Below, piece by piece: positions 26,442-34,418 of a stretch of 64,000 bases of DNA. Both the position numbers and the translations under genes were made by a program. Source of the stretch: Amycolatopsis mediterranei. Lineage in GTDB: Bacteria; Actinomycetota; Actinomycetes; Mycobacteriales; Pseudonocardiaceae. Each line of letters begins with the position of its first letter. Position 1 is the first letter of the stretch. The notes beneath the pieces are model-generated. The model saw nothing but the letters and a program-made list of their open reading frames with translations, had not been told where the DNA came from and ran no database searches. The stretch spans positions 6,742,326 to 6,806,325 of the forward strand of contig NZ_CP100416.1 in the NCBI RefSeq assembly GCF_026017845.1, in the 5' to 3' direction.

Positions 26442-27029
26442 GTGACCGGGGGCTACCTGAAGGGCCGGATCCGCCGCGAAGACATCATCACGGCGGCGGC
26501 CGCGGCGTACGGCGAACTCGGCTACCACGGCTCGTCGCTGCGCGAGATCGCCAAGCGCGTGGGGATTTCCCACGCAGGCCTCCTCTACTACTTCCCCACC
26601 AAGGAAGCCCTGCTCGCCGCCGTGCTCGAACGCCGGGACGCCGAGGATTCCGAACGCGAGCAGTTGACCGTGCCGCCCGGGCTGGCGGTCCTGCGCCACT
26701 TCGTCGCGCTCGCCGAGCACAACGTCCGCCACCCCGGGATCGTCGACCTCTACTCCCGGCTCGCCGCCGAAGCGGTCGCCGCGGACCACCCGGCGCACGA
26801 GTACTTCGTGCACCACTACCGGGCCGCGCGCGACGGCGTGTACGAATCGTTCGAAGCCCTCGCGGCCCGCGGCGAACTGCGGGACGGCGTCGAGCCCGCG
26901 ATGGCGGCGCTGACGTTCATCGCGCTGATGGACGGCTTGCAGGTGCAGTGGCTGACCGTGCCCGGCGACGTCGACCTGGTCGGCTCGCTGCGCTTCTACC
27001 TGCAGAACCTGCTCACCGTCCCGCTCTAG
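26442..27029 (+). CDS. TetR-family transcriptional regulator
   Basis: 195 aa from a GTG. N-terminal HTH (EDIITAAAAAYGELGYHGSSLREIAKRVGISHAGLLYYFPTK, split here as residues 12-55) and an all-helical ligand domain. Its stop shares a CTAG with the stop of the convergent oxidoreductase gene (27026-27029). It is divergent from the DeoR gene; its target is not evident, and the sugar oxidoreductase cluster is one candidate. Confidence 0.85.
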   Translation: MTGGYLKGRIRREDIITAAAAAYGELGYHGSSLREIAKRVGISHAGLLYYFPTKEALLAAVLERRDAEDSEREQLTVPPGLAVLRHFVALAEHNVRHPGIVDLYSRLAAEAVAADHPAHEYFVHHYRAARDGVYESFEALAARGELRDGVEPAMAALTFIALMDGLQVQWLTVPGDVDLVGSLRFYLQNLLTVPL

Positions 27030-28126
27030 AGGGTCTTCGCGTACGGGTCCCACCCCGCCGGCAGCAGCGGCGGGACGTCGACGGTGCTCGCGACCTCCAC
27101 GCTCTGCCCGCGCGTCATGGACTCGTCGATCGAAAGCATCGCGTCGAGCACGTGGTAGGCCAGCTCGCCGGACGCGCGTTCCGGCACACCGGCCCGGATC
27201 GCCCGCGCCAGTTCCAGCGCGCCCGTGCCGCGTGACGCCGAGTGTCCTTGCGGCGCCAGCTCTTCCGGCTCGTCGCGGTCGAGCAGGTGCAGCCGGGTCG
27301 GCTCGTCGAACCGGTTGGGGTCGGGCAGCGCGGCGGTGCCGAGCGTGCCGGTCAGCTCGAGCAGCGCGGCCCGCTTGAGCGCCGAGTCGAAGCTCAGGAC
27401 CAGCTGCGCCGAGGCGGTTTCGAACTCGACGAGCGCGGTCACCGTCGTCGGCACCGAGACCGGGAACTCCGTACCCGCCCGCGGCCCGGACCCGACGACC
27501 CGGGTGTCGCGCCCCCGCCCGCCGGCCCCGGTGACGCGCCGGACCGGGCCCAGCAGGTGCACGAGCGCCGTCAGGTAGTACGGGCCCATGTCGAGCAGCG
27601 GGCCGCCGCCGGGCTGGAAGTAGAACTCCGGCGCGGGGTGCCACCGCTCCGGCCCGGGCACCTGGAACAGCGCCAGCGCGGTCAGGGGACGGCCGATCCG
27701 GCCTGAGTCGACGGCTTGCCGTGCGGTCTGCAGCGCGGCACCGAGCACGGTGTCGGGAGCGCTCGCCACCCGCAGGTTCTTCTCCCGGGCGCGATCGAGG
27801 ACCTTGCGGCCGGTCTGGCGGTCGAGCGCGAGGGGCTTCTCCGTCCACACGTGCTTGCCCGCGTCGAGCGCGGCGAGCCCGACCTCGGCGTGCGCGGCCG
27901 GGACGGTCAGGTTGACCACCAGCTCGACGTCCGGGTCGGCCAGCAGCTCGGCCACGGTGCCCGAGTGCGGCACGCCGTGCTCGGCCGCGCGGGCCGCCGC
28001 GCGCCCGGTGTCGAGGTCGGCGACCCGCACCACGCGGACGTCCGGGAAGGCGGTGAGGTTCTCGAGGTAGGTGCCGCTGATGACGCCGGTGCCGATGATC
28101 CCGACGCCGACCGGCCCGCCGGTCAC
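27026..28126 (-). CDS. Gfo/Idh/MocA-family NAD(P)-dependent oxidoreductase
   Basis: 366 aa. Rossmann motif GIIGTGVISG at the N-terminus, the EKPLALD catalytic-lysine motif near residue 100 and the substrate domain after 130. It oxidises sugar or inositol hydroxyls, or acts on related ketones. It overlaps the upstream isomerase gene by 4 nt (ATGA), so the two act in one sugar pathway. Confidence 0.85.
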   Translation of the reverse strand: MTGGPVGVGIIGTGVISGTYLENLTAFPDVRVVRVADLDTGRAAARAAEHGVPHSGTVAELLADPDVELVVNLTVPAAHAEVGLAALDAGKHVWTEKPLALDRQTGRKVLDRAREKNLRVASAPDTVLGAALQTARQAVDSGRIGRPLTALALFQVPGPERWHPAPEFYFQPGGGPLLDMGPYYLTALVHLLGPVRRVTGAGGRGRDTRVVGSGPRAGTEFPVSVPTTVTALVEFETASAQLVLSFDSALKRAALLELTGTLGTAALPDPNRFDEPTRLHLLDRDEPEELAPQGHSASRGTGALELARAIRAGVPERASGELAYHVLDAMLSIDESMTRGQSVEVASTVDVPPLLPAGWDPYAKTL

Positions 28127-28857
28127 CGGCCCGCGCCGGTCAGGAAGGCGAGGCTGGCGGCGATGGCCTCGAAGAGGTCGCCGTCGAACGCGTCGAATTC
28201 GACCACGCGCAGGGCGTCCGGCGCGGCGGCCAGCACCTCGGCGACCGGCACCCGGCCCTGCCCGGCCGGGACCTGGCCGGTGGCGTCGGTGGCGAGCCCG
28301 CCGTCCTTGACGTGGATGGCCCGCACCCGGTCACCGAGCCGCCGCAGCAGGGCGGGCGCGTCCTCGCCGCCCGCGGTGGCCCAGTACGTGTCGACCTCCA
28401 GGGCGACCGCCGGATCGAGCTGTTCGGCGAAGACTTCCAGGGCGCTGCGGCCGCCGATCCGGGACTCCAGTTCCCACCAGTGGTTGTGGTAGCCGACACC
28501 GACGCCGTGCTCGGCCGCGAGCTTCGCGGCGGCGTTCAGCGCGTCCGCCGTGGCCGCGATGTCGGCGGGCTCCTGCCACCGCTCGGGCGGTACGAACGGG
28601 TCGATCACCAGGCCGATGCCCAGCTCCGCCGCGGCGGCGAAGACGGCAGGCTGGTCGGCGCCGAGCAGCTGCGCGTGCGCGGTCGGCGCGGTCAGGCCGT
28701 TGGCGGGCAGCCCGGCCCGCAGTGCCTCGGCGTTTTCGAGGACGCCGTACGGCTCGACCTGCGTGAAGCCGATCGCGGCGAGCCGCCGCAGGGTGTCGGC
28801 GGGATCGGCCGCGAAGGCATCGCGGACCGAATACAGCTGCACGGAAGGCACGCTCAT
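28123..28857 (-). CDS. Sugar phosphate isomerase/epimerase (TIM barrel)
   Basis: 244 aa from the ATG at 28857. It has xylose-isomerase-like barrel motifs: VQLYSVRD, YHNHWWELE, ALEVDTYWA and IHVKDG, which hold the metal ligands. The family isomerises or epimerises keto sugars, often with a Gfo/Idh/MocA partner, which here is the coupled downstream gene. A 22-bp palindrome 58 nt upstream of the start could be the operator. Confidence 0.8.
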   Translation of the reverse strand: MSVPSVQLYSVRDAFAADPADTLRRLAAIGFTQVEPYGVLENAEALRAGLPANGLTAPTAHAQLLGADQPAVFAAAAELGIGLVIDPFVPPERWQEPADIAATADALNAAAKLAAEHGVGVGYHNHWWELESRIGGRSALEVFAEQLDPAVALEVDTYWATAGGEDAPALLRRLGDRVRAIHVKDGGLATDATGQVPAGQGRVPVAEVLAAAPDALRVVEFDAFDGDLFEAIAASLAFLTGAGR

Positions 28858-28914
28858 CACCGGCTCCTCCACTTCCCCGTGGCGCCGTCCGCCGCGGCTT
28901 CTCAATTTCTACCA

Positions 28915-28936
28915 CCTGGTCAAAATTGTGACCAGG
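28915..28936. promoter_or_regulatory. Perfect palindrome upstream of the sugar operon
   Basis: CCTGGTCA (28915-28922) and TGACCAGG (28929-28936) form an 8-bp perfect inverted repeat around AAATTG. The TGGTC/GACCA halves recall GntR/HutC-type sites such as those of DasR, but the spacer differs. It is a candidate operator for the isomerase-oxidoreductase operon. Confidence 0.5.
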
Positions 28937-29072
28937 GGATTTCCGGGACGTTCCACCGGACGGCGGCGGCACCCGCGTGCGACGGCTCACGCCGGAGGGG
29001 GTTTTGCCAACCGCCCGATGGGGCAGTAACGCCAAGAGCAGGGAGCCAGGGCCGATCCGGGAGGTGCCGGTA

Positions 29073-29267
29073 GTGGACAGGGCAGGGAACGAAAGGGACA
29101 CGGGGGCCGCCGCCGGGCGCCCGGCGTCCCGTCGCGACCTGACGGACCTGTCCGAGGCCGCGCGCGACCTCGACCGGCGGATCGAGCAGCACCTCGAGCG
29201 GCTGCGCCGGGAACGCGCCCAGCGCGCCGCCGACATCCCCGGCCAGCGGCTGCGCCCCAGCGGCTAG
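29073..29267 (+). CDS. Small helical hypothetical protein
   Basis: 64 aa from a GTG with GGGAGG 7 nt upstream. Residues about 25-55 form a charged amphipathic helix (LSEAARDLDRRIEQHLERL). No family was recognised. It is isolated between the sugar operon and the methyltransferase gene. Confidence 0.5.
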   Translation: MDRAGNERDTGAAAGRPASRRDLTDLSEAARDLDRRIEQHLERLRRERAQRAADIPGQRLRPSG

Positions 29268-29351
29268 CCAAGCCACCTCGGCTTCACCGCCAGGACGCGA
29301 CCTATTACTCTGGGTGGCCTACGCCGCCGCCGAAAGTCCTGCGAGGTCGCC

Positions 29352-30206
29352 ATGTCCGACACGCCGTCCGTGCTGTCCCCGAGCCAGAAGCCGGTGGGCG
29401 TCGACCCCGCCCGGCCGAGCATCGCGCGGATCTACGACGGGTTCCTCGGCGGGCACAACTTCTACGAAGTCGACCGCGTGGTGATGGAGAAGATCCGCAC
29501 GGCGGTCCCGGAAGCGGTGGACATCGCCCGCGGCAACCGCGGGTTCCACAACCGGGCGCTGCGGATGCTGGCCAACCAGACCGGAATCCGCCAGTACCTC
29601 GACTGCGGCTCCGGGCTGCCGACGGCCGAGAACACCCACCAGATCGTGCAGCGCATCGACAAGGACAACACGGTCGTCTACATCGACAACGACCCGGTGG
29701 TCCTGGCCCACGGCCGCGCGCTGCTCGTCGAAAACGACTTCACGCACATGGTCGAGGCGGACATCTTCAAGCCGCAGGAAGTCCTGGGTCACCAGGAAGT
29801 CCTGGCGCACGTCGACTTCTCCGAGCCGGTCGCGCTGCTGCAGGTGGGCACGATGCACCACTTCGAGGGCGATAGCGTCTTCGACATCATGCGCGAGTAC
29901 ATCGACGCGTTGCCGTCGGGCTCGTACGTGGTGCTGTCGCACTTCTTCGACCCCGAGGTGCCGGAGCTGACCGAGATCGCCAAGCGGATCGAGCAGATCC
30001 TCGTCTCCGGCCCGCTCGGCGCCGGCCGCTTCCGCACCCGCGCGGAGATCGAAGCGATGATGGCCGGTCTCGAGATCGTCCAGCCGAACGCGACGTCGGG
30101 ACCGGGCATGGCGGTCTGCGACGAGTGGTGGCCGGACGGTCCCCGGCTCACGCCGCTCAGCGACTCGGCGAAGTGTGTCGCCGGGATCGTCGGCTACAAG
30201 CCGTAG
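29352..30206 (+). CDS. SAM-dependent methyltransferase (PF04672 / DUF574 type)
   Basis: 284 aa. It starts SIARIYDGFLGGHNFYEVD, typical for this actinobacterial family, followed by a Rossmann-like SAM site (YLDCGSGLPTAENTHQI, VVYIDNDPVVLAHGRALL). The natural substrate is unknown; members are abundant paralogues in actinomycetes, and one group is linked to secondary metabolism and development. Confidence 0.85.
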   Translation: MSDTPSVLSPSQKPVGVDPARPSIARIYDGFLGGHNFYEVDRVVMEKIRTAVPEAVDIARGNRGFHNRALRMLANQTGIRQYLDCGSGLPTAENTHQIVQRIDKDNTVVYIDNDPVVLAHGRALLVENDFTHMVEADIFKPQEVLGHQEVLAHVDFSEPVALLQVGTMHHFEGDSVFDIMREYIDALPSGSYVVLSHFFDPEVPELTEIAKRIEQILVSGPLGAGRFRTRAEIEAMMAGLEIVQPNATSGPGMAVCDEWWPDGPRLTPLSDSAKCVAGIVGYKP

Positions 30207-30210
30207 CGCC

Positions 30211-30561
30211 TCAGCTTTCCGGTTCCTCCGCGGTCTCTTCGGCCGGGACCGCCCCGTCGCGCAGCCACTTCAGCTTGACCTCGAACTGGCCCTGCAGCCC
30301 GGTGCGCGCGATCACGGCCCCGGCCTGGGCGTCGAGCTTGACGCCGAACTTGAGCTCCACCTCATCCGGGCCCAGGTCGCGGAACTGCGCCAGCGCGGCG
30401 GACGCGGCCGCGCGGACCTCGCTCAGCGCGTGCTCGAAGGTCGTGGTCGCCTTGCGGAGCACCCCCGAAGGCACCGAAGCCTGCTCCAGGCCCGGTTCCC
30501 CCTCGACCTCGACGACCACCGAACCGCCGTCGGCCAGCGGGAAACGCACGAACTCCTGCAC
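30211..30561 (-). CDS. Trypco1 / CU044_2847-family protein
   Basis: 116 aa from a GTG with a strong AAGGAGA site. A single compact domain: FPLADGGSVVVEVEG at the start, a central helix, and VELKFGVKLDAQAGAVIA..G-FEVKLKW at the end. This is the trypsin-co-occurring domain 1 signature as I know it, normally encoded beside trypsin-like proteases in conflict-type operons. It is the last gene of the six-gene operon that begins with a trypsin-like protease, which fits exactly. It is cytoplasmic. Confidence 0.8.
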   Translation of the reverse strand: MQEFVRFPLADGGSVVVEVEGEPGLEQASVPSGVLRKATTTFEHALSEVRAAASAALAQFRDLGPDEVELKFGVKLDAQAGAVIARTGLQGQFEVKLKWLRDGAVPAEETAEEPES

Positions 30562-30585
30562 CGGATCTCCTTCTTTCGCACGGTT

Positions 30586-31872
30586 TCAGCACGGCAGGTC
30601 GAGCCATTGCTCCCGGCCGATGCCGCGGCGCACCTGCTCCAGCTCCCCGAGCAGGGTGTCCAGCCGGTCCGGGTGGGCCAGGTACTCCAGCACCGCCTGG
30701 TAGAACGCGCTGGTCATCGCCGAGGGCATCAGGTCCGACGCGTCGAAGCACAGGTCGGTGCCCTTGGCCAGGGTCGTCGCGATCCGCCGGGTCACGTCGC
30801 TGCGGTAGACGTCCGGGCCGGCAAGTCGCTGGTGCACCGAGAACGTCGTCCCCCCGGACGGCCAGATCCGCTGCCCCTGCTCCCCGGCCAGGTAGACCAT
30901 GAGCCGGCGCGCGGCCGGGGTGTCGTGGAACATCCCGGCGAGGTCGGCCGACACCTCCGACCGCGCGGTTTTCCCGGTGCCCGGGAACGGGAAGAACCGG
31001 AAGTCCCGGTCGGGCACGGGCGGCCCGGCCGGCCGCGGGACCGCCCGGTAGCCGCCGATCGCGAACGAGCCGAGGTGCTCCAGCAGGCAGCCGGGTGGAT
31101 TGGTGAACAGGCCCCGGCCGGCGTCGGCGAACGAGGTGAGCAGGGCCGCCGTGCTGCCACCGCGGACCGCGCCCGGCGCCAGGACCAGCGTGCCCCAGCT
31201 CTGCCACGCGTCGCGCACGACCTCGTCGGTCCAGGCCAGCTCGCCTGCCGCCCACTTGCGGTATCGGTCCGGGGCCTGGTGCAGCAGGATGTCCTCGAGC
31301 CAGTCGGTGCCCGGGAACCCGGAGTTCGGCGGCGCGCCCATGCCGAGGCACCACGGCTGCTGCCCGGCGGCGGAAAGCCGTCGGGAGGTCGCCAGAAGCG
31401 CGTCCCAGGTGGCCGGCGGGTCTTCCCGGAACCGGTCCGGGTCGTACCAGACGATGCTCTTCAGATCCGCCTTCACCACGACCGTGTACGTCGTGTTCCC
31501 GCCGAGCTGCTGCAGTTTCCGCCACGTCGGGCTGTACGCGGCGGTCGCGTCCGCGTCGAGAACGCCGTCAAGGGACTTCAGCTGCCCGGAACGCGCGTAA
31601 CCCGCCAGCTCGGCCGGGTTGGACAGCACCGCCACGTCGGGCGGGGTGCCCTGCTGCAGGTCCCCGCGCAGCACCTGGTTCTGCGCGCGGGTGCCCTGGT
31701 AGCGCGTGGGAATCCCGGTCTCCCGGGTGAACCCGTCGAGGACCCGCAGGAACGCCGTCTGCTCGTCGCCGGTCCACGACCCCAGCACGGTCACCGGCTC
31801 CGCACCGGTCGCGGCGGAACACCCGGAGATCAGGAGCACGAGGGCCAGCGCCGAACCGGCGCAGCGCTTCAT
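30586..31872 (-). CDS. Solute-binding lipoprotein of GlnH/ABC type
   Basis: 428 aa with a lipoprotein signal peptide (lipobox LISGC, Cys18). The body has the fold of family-1 extracellular solute-binding proteins (VTVLGSWTGDEQTAFLRVL, YRYQGTRAQN-like hinge, WYDPDRFREDPPATWDALLA). No ABC permease or ATPase follows, so it is more likely a sensor subunit. Next to a GlnX-like membrane protein and a PknG-like kinase it corresponds to GlnH of the mycobacterial PknG module. Its ATG overlaps the stop of the upstream gene (ATGA). Confidence 0.8.
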   Translation of the reverse strand: MKRCAGSALALVLLISGCSAATGAEPVTVLGSWTGDEQTAFLRVLDGFTRETGIPTRYQGTRAQNQVLRGDLQQGTPPDVAVLSNPAELAGYARSGQLKSLDGVLDADATAAYSPTWRKLQQLGGNTTYTVVVKADLKSIVWYDPDRFREDPPATWDALLATSRRLSAAGQQPWCLGMGAPPNSGFPGTDWLEDILLHQAPDRYRKWAAGELAWTDEVVRDAWQSWGTLVLAPGAVRGGSTAALLTSFADAGRGLFTNPPGCLLEHLGSFAIGGYRAVPRPAGPPVPDRDFRFFPFPGTGKTARSEVSADLAGMFHDTPAARRLMVYLAGEQGQRIWPSGGTTFSVHQRLAGPDVYRSDVTRRIATTLAKGTDLCFDASDLMPSAMTSAFYQAVLEYLAHPDRLDTLLGELEQVRRGIGREQWLDLPC

Positions 31873-32987
31873 CACGGCTCTCTCCTCGCACGGAACCGGT
31901 ATTCGTCGAGACGGGGTTGCAGGCCACCGGCCGCGAGGACGCCGATCCCCGCGGCCAGCACCGGAATCCCGAACCCGAGGACACCGTTCCAGCCCGGTTC
32001 GGTGAGCCCCGGGCCCAGCAACGCCGATTCGTCGACGGCGCCCGGCGGCGCGTCCGGGACGGCGGGCGGGACGGGTGTCCCGGCGGCGAACGCGGTCACC
32101 GTCTCGCCGCACGCGGCCACTCCCTGGATCCCGCACTGGGCGGTCAGCACCTGCGCGAGGGTCCACCGGGCCCGGGCGGCGGCGGCCGCGGTGGCCGCGG
32201 ACCGCGCGTCGACGGCATGCTCCAGCGCGGCACCGCCGTCCCGGGCGTCGGATTGGATGCCGAGCAGCAGCGCCGTTCCCGCGCCCAGCAGCACGCACGC
32301 CACCGTGGCGGCCAGCAGCGCGGTGTTCACCGTGCGCCGGAACCGCCGGGCGAGGAACCGCTGGGCCCAGACGAGCGTGGCGAGCAGCAGGACCAGCGGA
32401 ACCGCCCACAGCGCGGTGATCGCGGGCCCCAGCCAGTTCGCCCCGAGCTGCTCGTCGAGGGCGGCGCGCTGAGCGGCTTCGAGCGCGTCGAGCCGGGCGA
32501 GGATCCCGTTGTCCGGCGCGGTCAGCAGGTCCGACGCGGACTGCAGGTTGCTCGCGGCGAGCGGGCCGTCCGGGTCCTGCCGGAAGTGGGCGGCGGCGTG
32601 CCCGATGAAGCCGTTGTACGACGGCAGCAGCCCTTCGATCAACAGCAGCGTCTGGCTGCCTGCCTCGCCCGCCGCGTTGTGCTCGGCGACCTGGGCGAGC
32701 TGCTGGCTCGTCCGGGCGATTTCGTCCTCGTACTGCTCGCTGGGCCCGGTCAGGCGCGCTTGCCGGGCCTCGAACGCGGTCACCGCCGCCCGGTGCGCGG
32801 CCACGATCGCCTCCTTGGCCAGCGACACTTCGAGCACCGCGGGTGCGGTTCGCTCCCGCACCTCGGCGATGCTGGCCCGCACGCCGAGGAAGGTCGCCAG
32901 CGCCGTCCCCAGCACCAGCACGCTGCCGGCCACGAGCCCGAACCGCAGCCACCACAGGGTCTGCCGGGTGGTGCTGGTCGCGGTCAC
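31872..32987 (-). CDS. GlnX-like four-TM sensor membrane protein
   Basis: 371 aa from a GTG overlapping the vWA stop (GTGA). TM1 lies at about 10-35, then a 150-residue extracytoplasmic helical region, TM2 and TM3 at about 185-235, a second helical loop and TM4 near 335-355. This layout (two helical sensor loops, four TM) is that of GlnX, which relays amino-acid binding by GlnH to PknG in mycobacteria. Sequence similarity is judged only by layout and context. Confidence 0.7.
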   Translation of the reverse strand: MTATSTTRQTLWWLRFGLVAGSVLVLGTALATFLGVRASIAEVRERTAPAVLEVSLAKEAIVAAHRAAVTAFEARQARLTGPSEQYEDEIARTSQQLAQVAEHNAAGEAGSQTLLLIEGLLPSYNGFIGHAAAHFRQDPDGPLAASNLQSASDLLTAPDNGILARLDALEAAQRAALDEQLGANWLGPAITALWAVPLVLLLATLVWAQRFLARRFRRTVNTALLAATVACVLLGAGTALLLGIQSDARDGGAALEHAVDARSAATAAAAARARWTLAQVLTAQCGIQGVAACGETVTAFAAGTPVPPAVPDAPPGAVDESALLGPGLTEPGWNGVLGFGIPVLAAGIGVLAAGGLQPRLDEYRFRARREP

Positions 32988-34414
32988 GAAGACGCTCCCG
33001 CCTCGAACGGCGGCTCGCCGCAGTGCCCGCACCACTCCGCCGTCGGCCGCACCTTTTGTCCACAGTGGACGCACTCGCGCGGTGCGCCCGCGGCTTCGGG
33101 CGGGACGGCGACGGCGGGTTCCGCCGGAGCGGTGTAGGTGGAGATGGTCGAACCGAGCACCAGGGAGAAGCCGTCGCGCGGGCGGACACCGTCCTTGATC
33201 GCGACCGTGCCGTCCTCGTGCAGGTCGATCAGCCGGCCCAGGCGCTTGAGGATCTCCGCGTTGCCCAGCTCGGTCGCCAGCCGGACCGCGGTGCCCCATT
33301 CCCGCGCCGCCGCCTCCCGGTCGTCGCGCTCGAAGGCGTCCCAGCCCGCCCGGACCGCGCGGCCCAGCTCGGCCTGCCCGGTGACGCGGGCGACGTTGTC
33401 GTCCGGCACGCTGGAGAGCGCCAGGTCGTCGGTCAGGTAGCCGACGACGGCCAGCTGTTCGCCGACGGGCTCGTCGGCACCGGCGAAGAGCGTGACGGTG
33501 CCCAGCAACCGGTCCTCGTACCGCGTCAGCTCTCCCGCTTCGACGTCGAGACACAGGTGGTACTCGCGCAGCTCGTCGCCCCACGCGCCGGTGGGCAGCT
33601 CGAGCACACGGCCCCCTGTTGACCGGCACTGCTGGGTGAGTTCGACCTCGGTCGGGAAGACCTGCTTGACGAACCGCAGCCGGCTGTAGGGCAGCGTGGT
33701 CAGCCGCAGCCGCAGGTCCGGCACGGTCCGGCCCATCGCCCGCTCGACCAGGCGCCGGAAGTCCCCGGCGAGCTCCGCGTCCTCCAGGACCGCGTCCGCG
33801 CTGCCGCGCAGGGCGGCGGCGATCCGCTGCAGGTCCCGCGGCTCCCAGTCGTCGCCGATTCCCCGGGCGTCGCAGGCGAACTCGCCTCGGCAGCGCTCGA
33901 GCGCGGCGTCCAGCGCGCCCCGGTGGTCGGATTCGTTCTTGCCGTCGGTGAGCAGCACGGCGTGCCGGATGACGGCCGGGGTCTTCCCGAACAGGTCCCG
34001 GGCCAGGTCCAGCCACGTGCTCATCGCCGTGCCGCCCCCGGCGATCAGCCCCGAGGCCGCGGCCTTCGCCTCGCGGCGGGTCCGCTCGCCGGCCACCGCC
34101 AGCGGCGGCTCGGCCGGGTACACCAGCCGGGCCCGGCTGGTGCATTCGACCACCCCGAACAGCACGCCGTCCCGCAGTGAGCCGATGGCCGCCCGGCAGG
34201 CGTGCCGGGCGGCTTCGATCTTCGTCGGCGGCCAGTCCATCGAGCTCGAGCAGTCCACCAGCAGCAGCTCGGCGGTCGGCGGCAGCCCGGCCGCCGGCAC
34301 CCCGGCGTCGCCCACCCGCACGGTGAGCACGACGTCCATCCGGTCGTCCGAGGGCGCCAGGTACTTGTTCTGGTTCAGCTGGAGGGTGAACGACGGGCGG
34401 TCCCGGTCGGGCAT
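32984..34414 (-). CDS. vWA-domain protein with C-terminal zinc ribbon
   Basis: 476 aa. A von Willebrand A domain (about 45-235) has an intact MIDAS: DCSSS at 54-58, a GGGTAMS threonine loop and LLTDGKN. The middle is beta-rich and helical, and residues about 445-470 carry CVHCGQKV..WCGHCG, a zinc ribbon like those in the kinase encoded upstream. It has no signal peptide, so it is cytoplasmic. vWA proteins often act as metal-dependent scaffolds in kinase and conflict systems. Not part of the mycobacterial PknG operon. Confidence 0.8.
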   Translation of the reverse strand: MPDRDRPSFTLQLNQNKYLAPSDDRMDVVLTVRVGDAGVPAAGLPPTAELLLVDCSSSMDWPPTKIEAARHACRAAIGSLRDGVLFGVVECTSRARLVYPAEPPLAVAGERTRREAKAAASGLIAGGGTAMSTWLDLARDLFGKTPAVIRHAVLLTDGKNESDHRGALDAALERCRGEFACDARGIGDDWEPRDLQRIAAALRGSADAVLEDAELAGDFRRLVERAMGRTVPDLRLRLTTLPYSRLRFVKQVFPTEVELTQQCRSTGGRVLELPTGAWGDELREYHLCLDVEAGELTRYEDRLLGTVTLFAGADEPVGEQLAVVGYLTDDLALSSVPDDNVARVTGQAELGRAVRAGWDAFERDDREAAAREWGTAVRLATELGNAEILKRLGRLIDLHEDGTVAIKDGVRPRDGFSLVLGSTISTYTAPAEPAVAVPPEAAGAPRECVHCGQKVRPTAEWCGHCGEPPFEAGASS

Positions 34415-34418
34415 CCGA

